A stretch of DNA of 64,000 bases from Tenacibaculum sp. Bg11-29 (GTDB lineage Bacteria; Bacteroidota; Bacteroidia; Flavobacteriales; Flavobacteriaceae), in contig NZ_PJBB01000003.1 of the NCBI RefSeq assembly GCF_002836595.1, positions 3,436,001-3,500,000 on the forward strand. Direction: 5' to 3'. Numbering within the stretch: position 1 is the first letter of the stretch; each line of letters opens with the position of its first letter. Shown in pieces: positions 42,130 to 51,911 of the stretch. The translations under genes were made by a program, and so were the position numbers. A model generated the notes under the pieces. It did no database searches. It had not been told where the DNA came from and was given only the letters and a program-made list of their open reading frames with translations.

Positions 42130-42708
42130 ATGAAACTTTTAAAAAAAACAAATTTCTATCTATTAATTTTATTTTTATCCTTTCAACAACTACACAGTCA
42201 AAATAAGTGTTTTACAGAGAAAACAGTAAAGTTTCATAAAGAATCGAAACATAAAGAAAAGATATTCAATTGGCTTATTGAAGCAGCAGAAGCTAATTAT
42301 GCATACGCTATACATGATTTAGGATTGTTGTATGTTCGAGGTAATAATAAAACACCTATCAACTTTAAAAAAGCTTATAATTATTTTGAGAAATCTGCTT
42401 ACCTAGGCATTCATAATTCTATGCGTAGTTTAGGTATTCTGTGGCAATATGGAGATGGTAGAAAAGTTAATCTTTCTAAAGCTTATGCATGGTATAAATT
42501 AGCTGGTGATTTTGTACCTACTAATTGGGATGAATGGCACATGCCAAGATCTAAAGTTTTTATGTTTAAAAAATTAGCGCCTAATTTAGCAAGAAAAATG
42601 ACTCCTAAACAGATTAAATATGGAAAAAAGTATTACAAAAAAATAAAATCTAAAGTAAAATGTAATTTTAATTTATGGATAAATAAAAATATTAAAAACA
42701 GAAATTAG
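42130..42708 (+). CDS. Sel1-repeat secreted protein
   Basis: A 192-residue protein with a signal peptide (ending QQLHSQNK) and two to three Sel1-like TPR units: AYAIHDLGLLYVRGNNKT, KKAYNYFEKSAYLGIHNSM and LGILWQYGDGRKVNLSKAYA. Sel1 repeats mediate protein contacts. The C terminus is Lys-rich. No operon partner is evident. Confidence 0.8.
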   Translation: MKLLKKTNFYLLILFLSFQQLHSQNKCFTEKTVKFHKESKHKEKIFNWLIEAAEANYAYAIHDLGLLYVRGNNKTPINFKKAYNYFEKSAYLGIHNSMRSLGILWQYGDGRKVNLSKAYAWYKLAGDFVPTNWDEWHMPRSKVFMFKKLAPNLARKMTPKQIKYGKKYYKKIKSKVKCNFNLWINKNIKNRN

Positions 42709-42937
42709 GGCTTCTTAAAAAAGATTTCGTTGAATAAAAAAGTTTTTTAGTTCATTAGATCTCTCCAAAAAATGGTAGTTACACAGCTATTATAACCTGG
42801 TTATCCCCTACTTTATTAAAAAGGTCAAATAATTTTAATTTGATTCTTAAACCAAGGATATTTATCTTTCGATTACTATGAATACCAATTTATAAGATGA
42901 ATTGATCTATTAGTTAAAAAAATAATTGCAGATAATA

Positions 42938-43951
42938 ATGGGCTTACATAAAGAAATAATTAGAGTTACTTCAGCATATTTTGATGATGAAATTGACTCT
43001 TTGAAGTTATCAAAAGCCTCTAAAGAATATAGAATTATTTTAGAAGGTATTTGTGGAACAAATATGAATATTGAAGACGGACGAATTGATATTGAACTTG
43101 ATAATGGCAAAGCTCTTGGTACATATTGGGCTGCTCTCTGCCTTGATGATTTAATTAGAACACGAAAATTTATTAGAGGTATTAATAAAGCTATTAAAGA
43201 TAAAATTAATAGTAAGAAACCGCTTCATATTTTGTACGCAGGAACCGGTCCTTTTGCAACTCTTATTCTTCCTCTAATATTTAGATATTCAAAACAAAAT
43301 ATAAAATATACACTTTTAGAAATAAATCCATTTAGTTTTCAATTATTAAAGAATGTAATTTCAAAATTAAAATTAGATGCATATGATATAACGTTAGTAA
43401 ATAATGATGCTACTAAATATAAAATAGATTCTAAAAATGAACCTGATATTATTATAAGTGAAACAATGCAAACTGCATTAGCTAAAGAACAGCAAGTTCC
43501 GATTTTTTTAAACTTAATGAGCCAAGTAAAAAAAGATTCAATATTTATACCCGAAAAAATTGCATTATCTATTGGTCTTGTAAAAAAAGGAACTTCAATA
43601 AACGAATTACAAGCAAAACATTATTATAAAGAAAAGAAAGTGTTTGAAGTTAGTAAAGAATCAATGTTTCCGGCTAATCAAACAGAAAGAGTTACAATTA
43701 AAAAAATAACATTCGAAAAGAAGCAAACTGTAATTAAAAAAGAAAAGCTAGCAAAGTATAATCAACTTGTAATTATTACAGAAATACAAGTATATAAAGA
43801 TGAGAAAATTCATATTAGCGAAAGTGGTTTAACTACACCTATTTTTATACAAGATATTCCTGACAACTTAAGTGGTTCTATAATAATTGATACACAATAT
43901 AAAATTTCTTCAAATCCTAAACTTGAGTATAAGATCACGTTACCCAATTAA
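42938..43951 (+). CDS. SAM-dependent methyltransferase-like protein
   Basis: The ATG at 42938 is preferred to the TTG at 42926. The 337-residue protein has a Rossmann-type SAM-binding core: motif I ILYAGTGPFATL (about 105), acidic residue in TLLEINPFSFQL, VNNDATKY and IIISETMQTALAKEQ, where PRMT-type enzymes have a Glu-rich loop. A C-terminal beta-rich part follows from about 210. The overall order resembles the protein arginine methyltransferase-like group. The substrate is unknown. Confidence 0.65.
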   Translation: MGLHKEIIRVTSAYFDDEIDSLKLSKASKEYRIILEGICGTNMNIEDGRIDIELDNGKALGTYWAALCLDDLIRTRKFIRGINKAIKDKINSKKPLHILYAGTGPFATLILPLIFRYSKQNIKYTLLEINPFSFQLLKNVISKLKLDAYDITLVNNDATKYKIDSKNEPDIIISETMQTALAKEQQVPIFLNLMSQVKKDSIFIPEKIALSIGLVKKGTSINELQAKHYYKEKKVFEVSKESMFPANQTERVTIKKITFEKKQTVIKKEKLAKYNQLVIITEIQVYKDEKIHISESGLTTPIFIQDIPDNLSGSIIIDTQYKISSNPKLEYKITLPN

Positions 43952-44030
43952 TAACCGATATATTAAGTCTAAAATAAGGAAATAGCGGTTAAATATGTGT
44001 TTCTAGTACTTTATTTAGATTCTTCAATTG

Positions 44031-44066
44031 TTATAAATTAACTTCGCTACTTGTTGCTATAATAAA
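44031..44066 (+). repeat. Shared upstream motif, copy 2
   Basis: TTATAAATTAACTTCGCTAC followed by TTGTTGCTATAATAA lies 20 bases upstream of the gene at 44086 and matches copies 1 and 3. Confidence 0.45.
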
Positions 44067-44085
44067 TTACATATCTAACTACTCC

Positions 44086-44880
44086 ATGAAAAAGAAAAGT
44101 TTAGAAGTTTTAATATCAATTTTAACAATTTTGTTAATAGGAATACTATTAATTGATATATATAGTATTCCTTTCAAATGGATTAATTTTCAGCAAGGAA
44201 ATTCAGAAACTTCTGAAAACGGAATCGTAACTATTAAAGATACAATAGCTCTAATTGATTCGAATTTCGATTCTAAACTTTACAATACTGACTATATTAG
44301 AAAAATAGAAAAAGGTAATTATGATTTAATATTTACAAAAAAAGGTATTCATTTTATAAAATCATCTGATAGTACTAAAACCCTAAAACAAATATTACTT
44401 CCTGAAAAAGGGTTTTCTGATTATAGTATAACTACTGATTTTACTCAAAACAAGAGTGACGTTTTTATTTATTCAACTCAAAAGGTAGTTAAAGAATCAT
44501 ATGCTGACCCAGGTACTTATGCTATAAGTATTTTCATTTGCGATTCTCTAGGGTTCCACCCTGCTTTAAAAAACAAATTTTCAACAATATATTATAGAAT
44601 ACAAAATGGTGTAAAACAATACTCACAACCACTACAATTACTTGATGATGGTGAAAAACTTATTATTTCTGACCAATTTAGGGGTTATTACAGAACTAAT
44701 AAAACGATTTTTTTTACATTTCATGAATATCTATGGAACAACAAACAGAAAAAATACTTTCTTAACAAAGAGTATGTTAGGTTGTCTTCTGAATTTTCAA
44801 AATGGAATTTAATTATTCCTATTTTAGGCTTATTAATATTGTTAATAGTTTTGAAAGTCAGGCTCAAAAAAATTGAATAA
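44086..44880 (+). CDS. Hypothetical bitopic membrane protein
   Basis: A 264-residue protein with hydrophobic helices near residues 8-27 and 240-258, and a periplasmic beta-rich part between (GNYDLIFTKKGIHFIKS, YYRTNKTIFFTFHEYLW). No domain is recognised. Confidence 0.55.
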   Translation: MKKKSLEVLISILTILLIGILLIDIYSIPFKWINFQQGNSETSENGIVTIKDTIALIDSNFDSKLYNTDYIRKIEKGNYDLIFTKKGIHFIKSSDSTKTLKQILLPEKGFSDYSITTDFTQNKSDVFIYSTQKVVKESYADPGTYAISIFICDSLGFHPALKNKFSTIYYRIQNGVKQYSQPLQLLDDGEKLIISDQFRGYYRTNKTIFFTFHEYLWNNKQKKYFLNKEYVRLSSEFSKWNLIIPILGLLILLIVLKVRLKKIE

Positions 44881-44902
44881 ATAAAAATTGTGTTCATCTG
44901 TT

Positions 44903-44938
44903 CTTATCAATTAACTTCGCTAATTCTTGGTATTATGA
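44903..44938 (+). repeat. Shared upstream motif, copy 3
   Basis: TTATCAATTAACTTCGCTAA followed by TTCTTGGTATTATGAG lies 72 bases upstream of the gene at 45010 and matches copy 2 at most positions. Confidence 0.45.
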
Positions 44939-45009
44939 GTATAAACTCGAAAGGATTAATAAGTTCATAAATAACTGAAAAATTACGCATTGCAAACACA
45001 CACACTATT

Positions 45010-45972
45010 ATGTATATAAATGAAGATGAAGAGTTGGTTAAACTAATTTTAGAGGGAAATGAACAAAATGTAATTGATGTATATTCATCAAAAGCTTACG
45101 GATGGATTAATAAATGCATCAGTTTATACCCATCACAAATAGAAGATGTAGTTACATCATTAAAACTAAGTGAATCTGACTCTGCAGCTATTATATGTCA
45201 TACACTTGAAGGTGTTTTGGATGATATTGATGAGCATGAAGAATATAGTGAAGATCATGGAAATGAAGAAGGTATAAAAAAGCGAATTATTGAGTTAAAA
45301 AGTAAAATAACACAAAATAACGGTTACGAATGGGAATATCTCCGTAAAGTAGCTAGTGTTGTAGAAGAAGGTCATGATTGTTTTGCTATGAATGCTAGGG
45401 GAAATTTGACTGATCAAAATCAAATAGATTTTCTTAAATCATTTGAGAAAGCAAAAAGAGCTGAACGTCCAAAAATTCTAATAAATACTACAGATTTTTC
45501 TTTTATGAATACTTTACTAGATGAAGCAATTCTTTCTGAACTATCTCATGCTATTAATTATGGTGCTCTAAATTCAAGTTCAAATGAAGAAAAAAAGCTA
45601 GCTGAAGAAAGTTTTTATGCTTTTGAATATTATGTAAGTAAAAGACCGCTTCCTTTATGTTTTGGTACTTATATTATTGACAAAGCTATTCAGATGGCAG
45701 CTCGTTGGGGTAATAAAGAGTTTGCAAATAAAGTAATACCTTTTATAGATAAAATAACGCCTAATGTGAATTCATACACTTCACTTTCTGCTTTTTACGC
45801 GACCATAAATAATAGAGATAAGCTTATTGAAAACTTAAAATTAGCAGAACAATATGGATCAGATGGAGATTTTGGCTGGTCTGGTTATCAAGGTAATCCT
45901 TGGAAGAATGACATTGAAATTCAAAATTTAATACCTAAATCAATCTTTGATTACCCACTAGAAGTTGATTAA
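45010..45972 (+). CDS. Hypothetical helical-repeat-like protein
   Basis: A 320-residue soluble, acidic protein. The C-terminal part (YTSLSAFYATINNRDKLIEN, LKLAEQYGSDGDFGW, PWKNDIEIQNLIPKSIF) resembles the TPR end-of-group pattern; the N-terminal half is helical and unidentified. No signal peptide. Confidence 0.5.
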   Translation: MYINEDEELVKLILEGNEQNVIDVYSSKAYGWINKCISLYPSQIEDVVTSLKLSESDSAAIICHTLEGVLDDIDEHEEYSEDHGNEEGIKKRIIELKSKITQNNGYEWEYLRKVASVVEEGHDCFAMNARGNLTDQNQIDFLKSFEKAKRAERPKILINTTDFSFMNTLLDEAILSELSHAINYGALNSSSNEEKKLAEESFYAFEYYVSKRPLPLCFGTYIIDKAIQMAARWGNKEFANKVIPFIDKITPNVNSYTSLSAFYATINNRDKLIENLKLAEQYGSDGDFGWSGYQGNPWKNDIEIQNLIPKSIFDYPLEVD

Positions 45973-45995
45973 TAAGTTTATCATAATCAACATAT

Positions 45996-46604
45996 CTACT
46001 CTTCAATCGTTCGGAAGGTTAAGTTTATTCTAGGTCTATGTATTTTTTTTGTTGGAGGTAAACGGTGTAACCAGTGTGTTTGAGTTTCATCTTTCATAAC
46101 CAATAAAGATCCATGTTCTAAAACTTTATAAACCGTTTCTTTAGTTTCTTTATGCTTAAACCCAAATTTACGTTCTGCACCTAAACTTAAAGATGCAATT
46201 GCTCCGTTTTTCTTTAAATCCTTTTCTCCATCAGAATGCCATGCCATTCCTTCTGAACCATCATGATATAAATTTAACAAACAAGAATTATAAGTTTCAT
46301 TGGTTTCTTTTTCAACCAATGCTTTTAAAGCTAATAATTCTTTGGTGAAAACTAAGGCTATTTTTGTTCTGTTAGAATAAGAATATTCGAATGATGTATT
46401 TGCGTACCAAGCTACTTTTCGTTTGGTAATTATCAATTTACCAAAAATAATAGCCTCATCACTCTTCCATTCAATTGAATTAAGTAAAACATTATAATAA
46501 TTATCTGCTAGTGCTTTTGATAAAACAATTCCATGATAGTTTACCGTACCATCTTTGGGTAATATATTTTTAGGAAGTCCGTCAAATTGTGAGAATAAGT
46601 CCAA
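45996..46604 (-). CDS. AlkB-like 2-oxoglutarate/Fe(II) dioxygenase
   Basis: A 202-residue protein of the AlkB family. The iron-binding HxD is in AWHSDGE (about residue 130) and the distal His in THWLHRLP; the 2-oxoglutarate-binding Arg is in RINLTFR near the C terminus. NLYHDGSEGMAWHSDGEKD is a typical ALKBH2/3-like bacterial signature. Family members repair alkylated DNA or RNA bases by oxidative demethylation. The gene stands alone. Confidence 0.92.
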   Translation of the reverse strand: MDLFSQFDGLPKNILPKDGTVNYHGIVLSKALADNYYNVLLNSIEWKSDEAIIFGKLIITKRKVAWYANTSFEYSYSNRTKIALVFTKELLALKALVEKETNETYNSCLLNLYHDGSEGMAWHSDGEKDLKKNGAIASLSLGAERKFGFKHKETKETVYKVLEHGSLLVMKDETQTHWLHRLPPTKKIHRPRINLTFRTIEE

Positions 46605-46827
46605 TTAAATAAAGTAATAGCTAGAAAATAAAGGAGGGCAAGGTACCAAGCAACACATAGAGAAAAACTCCCTTCTAAAAACATCTATAAATTCAGAAAG
46701 TGGACTAATAACAAACCTTAAAGTTAGTATAAAACATGTAAGCTTATAAAACACAGGTATATTTTTTACTCCTTCATATTTATCAAAATTCGTGCTACAT
46801 AATTCTGTATCCATACTCAAATATAAT

Positions 46828-46854
46828 AAAAAACTCCCACTATAAGTGGGAGCT
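46828..46854 (-). terminator. Rho-independent-type terminator on the - strand
   Basis: GCTCCCACT and AGTGGGAG pair around a TATA-type loop and on the - strand are followed by a run of T (the + strand A-run at 46828-46833). It lies 24 bases after the stop of the lipoprotein gene at 46878-48074. Confidence 0.8.
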
Positions 46855-46877
46855 CTTAATACTTTTATTTAAAATAA

Positions 46878-48074
46878 TTAGTTTCTAAATTTATTTCTTG
46901 TTATAATATTTTTCAGCCGCTCTTTTAAGTCTCTTCCTGTATCATAAACCATTTGCTCATTTGATGGAAAACCTACAGATTTCAACTTTGTTAAGCCATA
47001 AAAAAATTTATCTAAAGCTCTTCTATCTCCGTCGTAATCAGCATAACTATGTTCAAAAACAAACTCGCTATCTATAGGATAACTCTCTAATAATTGATTT
47101 GTAGCATTATTAAAATATTTAACAACCCCAGATACTCTACTACTTTTAAATTGAGTAAAACGATATAATTGACATCTTATTTTTCTAAAATTATCAACTT
47201 TAATTTTATTTCCTAAACTGTCTTTTACATAAATACCTTTATTATTTTTTAAATACTTAAAGCCATCTTTAATTTGTTTTTCTTTAATAATTTCTTTTTC
47301 ACGAATTTGCTCAGGAGAAATATCAATTCTTCTAATATTTAATTCTAAATCAAAATCATACTTAATTTGTCTTATTTTTTCAGAATGATATACTGTCCAT
47401 AAATCGTTTAAACCATAAGTATCCATTGCTAACAGATCATCTTCTAACCTTCTAGGAATTATTAAATCAGTCTCATTACTTACTGATAAAAACACATAAT
47501 CTGTACCTTTAGCATGTGCCTCTTCTAATAAATCTCTTGTATTTTTATAATTTGAATTAACACGCTCTAAATATTTAAACTCATCAAAAGCTCTTCTATA
47601 ATTCATTTTATTTTGACCACCTTTTTTTAGTATTGCTACCCCACTTTCATATAAGTAATTAGAATAATTCTCTTTGGCTCTAATAATACTATTATCATAA
47701 TTAACCAAGTTGAAACTTACATCATTTCCAGATAATACATCTCTTAAAGGTAATAAAGGTTTTATTTTTTCTTGCCTATTATTTAATCGTTTATATAATT
47801 CATAAATAGTTTTAAGACTTGCAGGGTTATTTTCTTTTTCTAAAAATGAAATTTTCGATAAATCTCTATCAGTAGCTTTTTTAAAAGCATTTGAAAGCAT
47901 TACAACATAAGGTTGATTTTTTTCTTTAAACTTATTTTTCGCTAATTTTTTTACTGATAAAGAAATTGCTTTATCATAATCTCCAGAATTAAGTGCCTTT
48001 GCTGTAGTTTTAACACTGTTACAAGAAAGCATCATAAGGCTTATGACTACTAATATTAGAGTAATTTTTTTCAT
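46878..48074 (-). CDS. Hypothetical lipoprotein with TPR-like N terminus
   Basis: A 398-residue lipoprotein (signal ending MMLSCNS). The N-terminal region (ALNSGDYDKAISLSVKKLAK, YRRAFDEFKYLERVNSNYKN) has TPR-like helices. The rest has long beta-like segments without a known domain. It is followed by a terminator and preceded by the aminopeptidase gene at 60 bases, with which it may share a transcript. Confidence 0.65.
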   Translation of the reverse strand: MKKITLILVVISLMMLSCNSVKTTAKALNSGDYDKAISLSVKKLAKNKFKEKNQPYVVMLSNAFKKATDRDLSKISFLEKENNPASLKTIYELYKRLNNRQEKIKPLLPLRDVLSGNDVSFNLVNYDNSIIRAKENYSNYLYESGVAILKKGGQNKMNYRRAFDEFKYLERVNSNYKNTRDLLEEAHAKGTDYVFLSVSNETDLIIPRRLEDDLLAMDTYGLNDLWTVYHSEKIRQIKYDFDLELNIRRIDISPEQIREKEIIKEKQIKDGFKYLKNNKGIYVKDSLGNKIKVDNFRKIRCQLYRFTQFKSSRVSGVVKYFNNATNQLLESYPIDSEFVFEHSYADYDGDRRALDKFFYGLTKLKSVGFPSNEQMVYDTGRDLKERLKNIITRNKFRN

Positions 48075-48134
48075 AAAATGTTAATTTGATTAGGGCAACC
48101 AATTATTATGCCAAAATTAAGATTTATTTTTTGG

Positions 48135-50582
48135 TTACTCTAATAATTTTGCCATTGCAACTTTAGCTATTTCTATATTACTTATCTTATTAGATAAATT
48201 AGCCTTTTTCTGCTTATCTACTACTTGACGCAATAGGTTTACTCCTACCTTATCAAAATTATATTGTTTGTATTGAATTCCTTTAGAAACAATGTCATCT
48301 GCTAAATTTTTAATAGCTGCTGTATTATTACTCTTTGCTATTTTATTATAAGCTTTTTTATATAATGATTGTATTTTTCTATTCTGACTTAAATACATAC
48401 CAGACATAACATTACCAGCTATAAAAACTAACTCATCATCATCGTTTTCTTCTAAATAAATACGTGTTAATGGAGTTGCTATAATTTTTTTAACAGCATT
48501 AGGTAAAGTTTTCGATTTTGTTATAGCTAATTCTTTATCTATATAGTACATACCTACTAACGATTTACCTAAAACAGCATAAGATTTACTTTCTAAACCT
48601 TTCTCAAATACTGCTTTTAACTCAGGGTCTATTAATTTACCTAAAGTTTCAATAGCAGCAGCTTGCACCAATGTTTTAGAATCACTCATTGCTAGTTGTT
48701 TAATCTTTTCTATCGCTCTCTTTTTAGAATTTTTATTAACTAAATTAATATTCTCTAAAGCTAAAATTCTTATTTTATAATAATCATCTCCCATTGCATT
48801 CGCAATAGCATTAAAGGCTTTTTTATCATCTTGGTTTTTAGCAACCTCAATTAAAGCTTCTTTTTTATGCACATAATTAACTGCATATTTTAACTGATGA
48901 ATATAATCACTTAAAATTTTGTTTTCATTGATATCACATAATAAAACCCCATTCGCATTTACTTGAATTAAATTAGGTTGTTTTATATACGGAAAAGTAA
49001 ATGAAGCATCTTTGCCATTAACAAAAACATTGTGTCTTGTACGCTTACTTCCTTCAAAAACATCTATCACAAAAGGAAACTTAAATTCGTTTTCTTGATT
49101 TTGAATAATGTTTACAGTAACTGTTTTTCTTAATTTATTAAAATCGTAAGAAACCTCTAATTTGGGGTGTCCACTATTAAAATACCATTGGTTAAAAAAC
49201 CAATTTAAATCCTTACCACTTACCTCCTCAAAAGCTAAACGCAATTGATGCGCCTCTCCTGTACTATATTTATGAGTTGTTAAATAGTTGTTCATCCCTG
49301 CATAAAATGCCTCATTGCCAAGATAATTACGTAACATATGTAAAATTGCACCACCTTTGTTATAACTTACAGCGTCAAACATATCTTCTTTATCGTGGTA
49401 ATTAAAACGCACTAAATGTTTATCAAAATTTTGTCCGTTTTTATACCCTTCAGTAGCTTTTAATAAATGAGCATCTGCATCTTCTTTTCCATATTTATAC
49501 TCTCTCCATAAATATTCACTATAATTAGCAAAGCTTTCATTTACGGTAAGATTACTCCAACTTTCAGCGGTAACTAAATCACCAAACCAATGATGAAATG
49601 CTTCATGTGCAATTGTATTTTCTTGTATATTTTCATCAATTAATTGCCCTGGCATTTGGTAGGCTTTTTCTCCATGAATTACAGCGGTTGTGTTTTCCAT
49701 AGCACCACTTACATAGTCACGACCTACAATTTGAGCATATTTATTCCAAGGATATTCTATTCCTGTAATTTTAGAAAAGAAACCTAATATTTCAGGCGTT
49801 TTTCCAAAAATCTCTTTCGCATAAGGAGCATATTTTTTTTCTACATAATAATCTACAGGAATGTTCTTATAACTATCTTTAATTATTTCATATTCTCCTA
49901 TTCCCATAAAGAATAAATACGGAGCATGTTTTTTCTTGAAATTCCAAAAATCTGTTCTCGTTCCGTTAGTATTATTGATTTGTTTTTCTAACTTTCCGTT
50001 AGAAAGCGTTACGTATTTATTAGGAACAGTAATATAAAGCTCTTGTGAAGTTTTTTGATTTGGAGAATCTATCGTTGGAAACCAACAACTACTTGCTTCG
50101 GTTTCACCTTGTGTCCAAACTTGTGTTGGTTTGTTTTTATCTAATCCTGTTGGATTTATAAAATACAAGCCTTTTGCTGAAGTAATTGCTGCACTTCCTT
50201 TTTGTTTTACTTTTTCAGGACGTGCAGTATATTTAATATAAATTGTAAACTCTTCTGTTCTTTTATAAGCACGGGGCAAATCTATAATAAGCTTAAAATC
50301 ATCATAATTATAAGCTAACGTTTGCTTATTCATTGTTACTTTATGAATAAGCATCGCTTTTGCATCTAAAGTTAACTTATCCGTTTCATAAAAGTGTGGC
50401 TTTATAGTTAACCACTCCTCACCGTTTAATTCTTTTTCTTTAAAGTTAAAGTCAACCTTTAACTTGGTATGAATTAAATCATGAACTTTATCTTTTTCGG
50501 CTCTGTATATATTATCAGATTGTGAGAATAAAGTAAGCGTAAAAAAAATGATTAGTAACGTAAAGGCCTTTTGAAACTTCAT
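48135..50582 (-). CDS. M1-family zinc aminopeptidase, secreted
   Basis: The start at 50582 (KFQKAFTLLIIFFTLTLFSQ) gives a good signal peptide; an upstream ATG at 50606 is in frame. The 815-residue protein has the GAMEN exopeptidase motif (SGAMENTTAVI), the zinc motif HEAFHHWFGDLVT and the third ligand Glu in NESFANYSEYLW, then a HEAT-like helical C terminus (KTLVQAAAIETLGKLID). It trims N-terminal residues from peptides in the periplasm or outside the cell. Confidence 0.95.
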   Translation of the reverse strand: MKFQKAFTLLIIFFTLTLFSQSDNIYRAEKDKVHDLIHTKLKVDFNFKEKELNGEEWLTIKPHFYETDKLTLDAKAMLIHKVTMNKQTLAYNYDDFKLIIDLPRAYKRTEEFTIYIKYTARPEKVKQKGSAAITSAKGLYFINPTGLDKNKPTQVWTQGETEASSCWFPTIDSPNQKTSQELYITVPNKYVTLSNGKLEKQINNTNGTRTDFWNFKKKHAPYLFFMGIGEYEIIKDSYKNIPVDYYVEKKYAPYAKEIFGKTPEILGFFSKITGIEYPWNKYAQIVGRDYVSGAMENTTAVIHGEKAYQMPGQLIDENIQENTIAHEAFHHWFGDLVTAESWSNLTVNESFANYSEYLWREYKYGKEDADAHLLKATEGYKNGQNFDKHLVRFNYHDKEDMFDAVSYNKGGAILHMLRNYLGNEAFYAGMNNYLTTHKYSTGEAHQLRLAFEEVSGKDLNWFFNQWYFNSGHPKLEVSYDFNKLRKTVTVNIIQNQENEFKFPFVIDVFEGSKRTRHNVFVNGKDASFTFPYIKQPNLIQVNANGVLLCDINENKILSDYIHQLKYAVNYVHKKEALIEVAKNQDDKKAFNAIANAMGDDYYKIRILALENINLVNKNSKKRAIEKIKQLAMSDSKTLVQAAAIETLGKLIDPELKAVFEKGLESKSYAVLGKSLVGMYYIDKELAITKSKTLPNAVKKIIATPLTRIYLEENDDDELVFIAGNVMSGMYLSQNRKIQSLYKKAYNKIAKSNNTAAIKNLADDIVSKGIQYKQYNFDKVGVNLLRQVVDKQKKANLSNKISNIEIAKVAMAKLLE

Positions 50583-50652
50583 AAAATATTTTCGTTTAAA
50601 TGTCAAAAATAGGAAAATCTATTCGGAGGCTTGTTAATGAGCAGTTAAAAAG

Positions 50653-50682
50653 AAAAAGCCATCGCAAATACGATGGCTTTTT
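50653..50682 (-). terminator. Bidirectional terminator, end of sigma factor operon
   Basis: GAAAAAGCCATCG and CGATGGCTTTTTC form a perfect 13-bp stem around AAATA, with A/T runs that work on both strands. It lies 19 bases after the last gene of the sigma/DUF4252 operon. Confidence 0.85.
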
Positions 50683-50701
50683 CTATATGTTTTAAAAAAA
50701 T

Positions 50702-51280
50702 CTACTCAGAAACTTCTTCTTTATCTTCATTAACTTTTATAAAATTTTCTCCTAAAAGAGATTTAAATTTACCTAAATCTAAATCACCTTCATTTACTTT
50801 TGACTTTCTCATCATTTCCATAATCTTACCTGGGTTCATATTGTCTCCTAAAATACGAGCAATACCTACACCCATTTCCTTACCATAACCAAAAGCTATA
50901 ATTTCGTTAATAGCATCCGCTTCTCCTGAATAATAAATTGTAGCATGCATTCCATCTTTCTTAAAATTGATTAATTTTTTATAATCAGAATTATTTAAGA
51001 TTTCTTTTAACTTATCTTTCTCTGTATTATAAGTTGCTTCATCTGTATCTTTATAAGGTAAACCAGTTATGTTAACCTTACGTATACTTTCAAATGCTTT
51101 TTTATCTTCTTCAGACACTTTATCTGTACTTAATTGAAGTACACTTGCAGGAATATCTAAAGTTATAAATCCTTTTTTATCTTGACTGTCTACTAAATAA
51201 CCTTGTAAAGACGCTTCACTTTTACACGAAACTGTTACGAAAGCTACCAATAGTAATGAGTATATAAATATTTTTTTCAT
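50702..51280 (-). CDS. DUF4252 lipoprotein
   Basis: A 192-residue lipoprotein (signal ending VTVSCKSEA) with the DUF4252 pattern (KKLINFKKDGMHATIYYSGE, INEIIAFGYGKEMGVGIARI). It is the last gene of the operon sigma factor, anti-sigma-like protein, DUF4252, DUF4252. The function of DUF4252 is not established; its constant position after an ECF sigma factor suggests an envelope role. Confidence 0.85.
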   Translation of the reverse strand: MKKIFIYSLLLVAFVTVSCKSEASLQGYLVDSQDKKGFITLDIPASVLQLSTDKVSEEDKKAFESIRKVNITGLPYKDTDEATYNTEKDKLKEILNNSDYKKLINFKKDGMHATIYYSGEADAINEIIAFGYGKEMGVGIARILGDNMNPGKIMEMMRKSKVNEGDLDLGKFKSLLGENFIKVNEDKEEVSE

Positions 51281-51362
51281 TTTGATTGGTTTTTATTGAT
51301 TGATTAAAATAGGGCTAAGTACTTATACTTTAACCCTATTTTAAAAGTAGTTTTACTTATTA

Positions 51363-51869
51363 CTAATTTTTATTTTTTGAAAATGTATCTGCTAATTTTG
51401 ACATTTTATTAATATCAATAGTTCCTGTTAAAGAAACAATTACAGATTCTGGTGAACCTTTTTTAGAATCTTTGTTTTTTACAAACATTAAAACTTCACT
51501 AACAAAATCTTTGTTTTTTGTTGATTTTACATAAATTTTAACACGTGATCCTTTATCCTTTACACGCATTAATTCAATTAAGTTATTTTTACTTACTGCA
51601 GATTTTACCATCGTTTCCATTTTAGCAGAAATACTTGTATCGTCTGTTGAAAATACTTTTAACTCTTCTAAATTTTTAACCATACTAAAAACTTCCATAG
51701 CTTCGTTGTCGTCAGATTTTACATTAAATTTCGATAGAATTTCGAAAGCATCTTTATTTACAACTACCGATGATACTTCATCTATGTTTTCTAACTTATC
51801 AAAAATTGACTGTCCGAAACTTAAGTTTACTGTGAATACAATTGCGAATATTATTATTATTTTTTTCAT
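51363..51869 (-). CDS. DUF4252 protein, signal-peptide form
   Basis: A 168-residue protein with a cleavable signal (ending LSFGQSI) and DUF4252 features: FDKLENIDEVSSVVVNKDAF, LKVFSTDDTSISAKMETMV and EVLMFVKNKDSKKGSPESVI. It lies between the anti-sigma-like gene and the DUF4252 lipoprotein gene and is a paralogue of the latter. Confidence 0.88.
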   Translation of the reverse strand: MKKIIIIFAIVFTVNLSFGQSIFDKLENIDEVSSVVVNKDAFEILSKFNVKSDDNEAMEVFSMVKNLEELKVFSTDDTSISAKMETMVKSAVSKNNLIELMRVKDKGSRVKIYVKSTKNKDFVSEVLMFVKNKDSKKGSPESVIVSLTGTIDINKMSKLADTFSKNKN

Positions 51870-51911
51870 GATCTTCTTGGTTTATTAGGTACTTGGTTTA
51901 CTTTTTTGTTA

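Noticed and set aside
46605..46820. Possible small CDS on the - strand (71 codons)
   Set aside because: No ribosome-binding or signal features, Cys/Phe-rich low-complexity translation, and it lies between a real gene start and a terminator.
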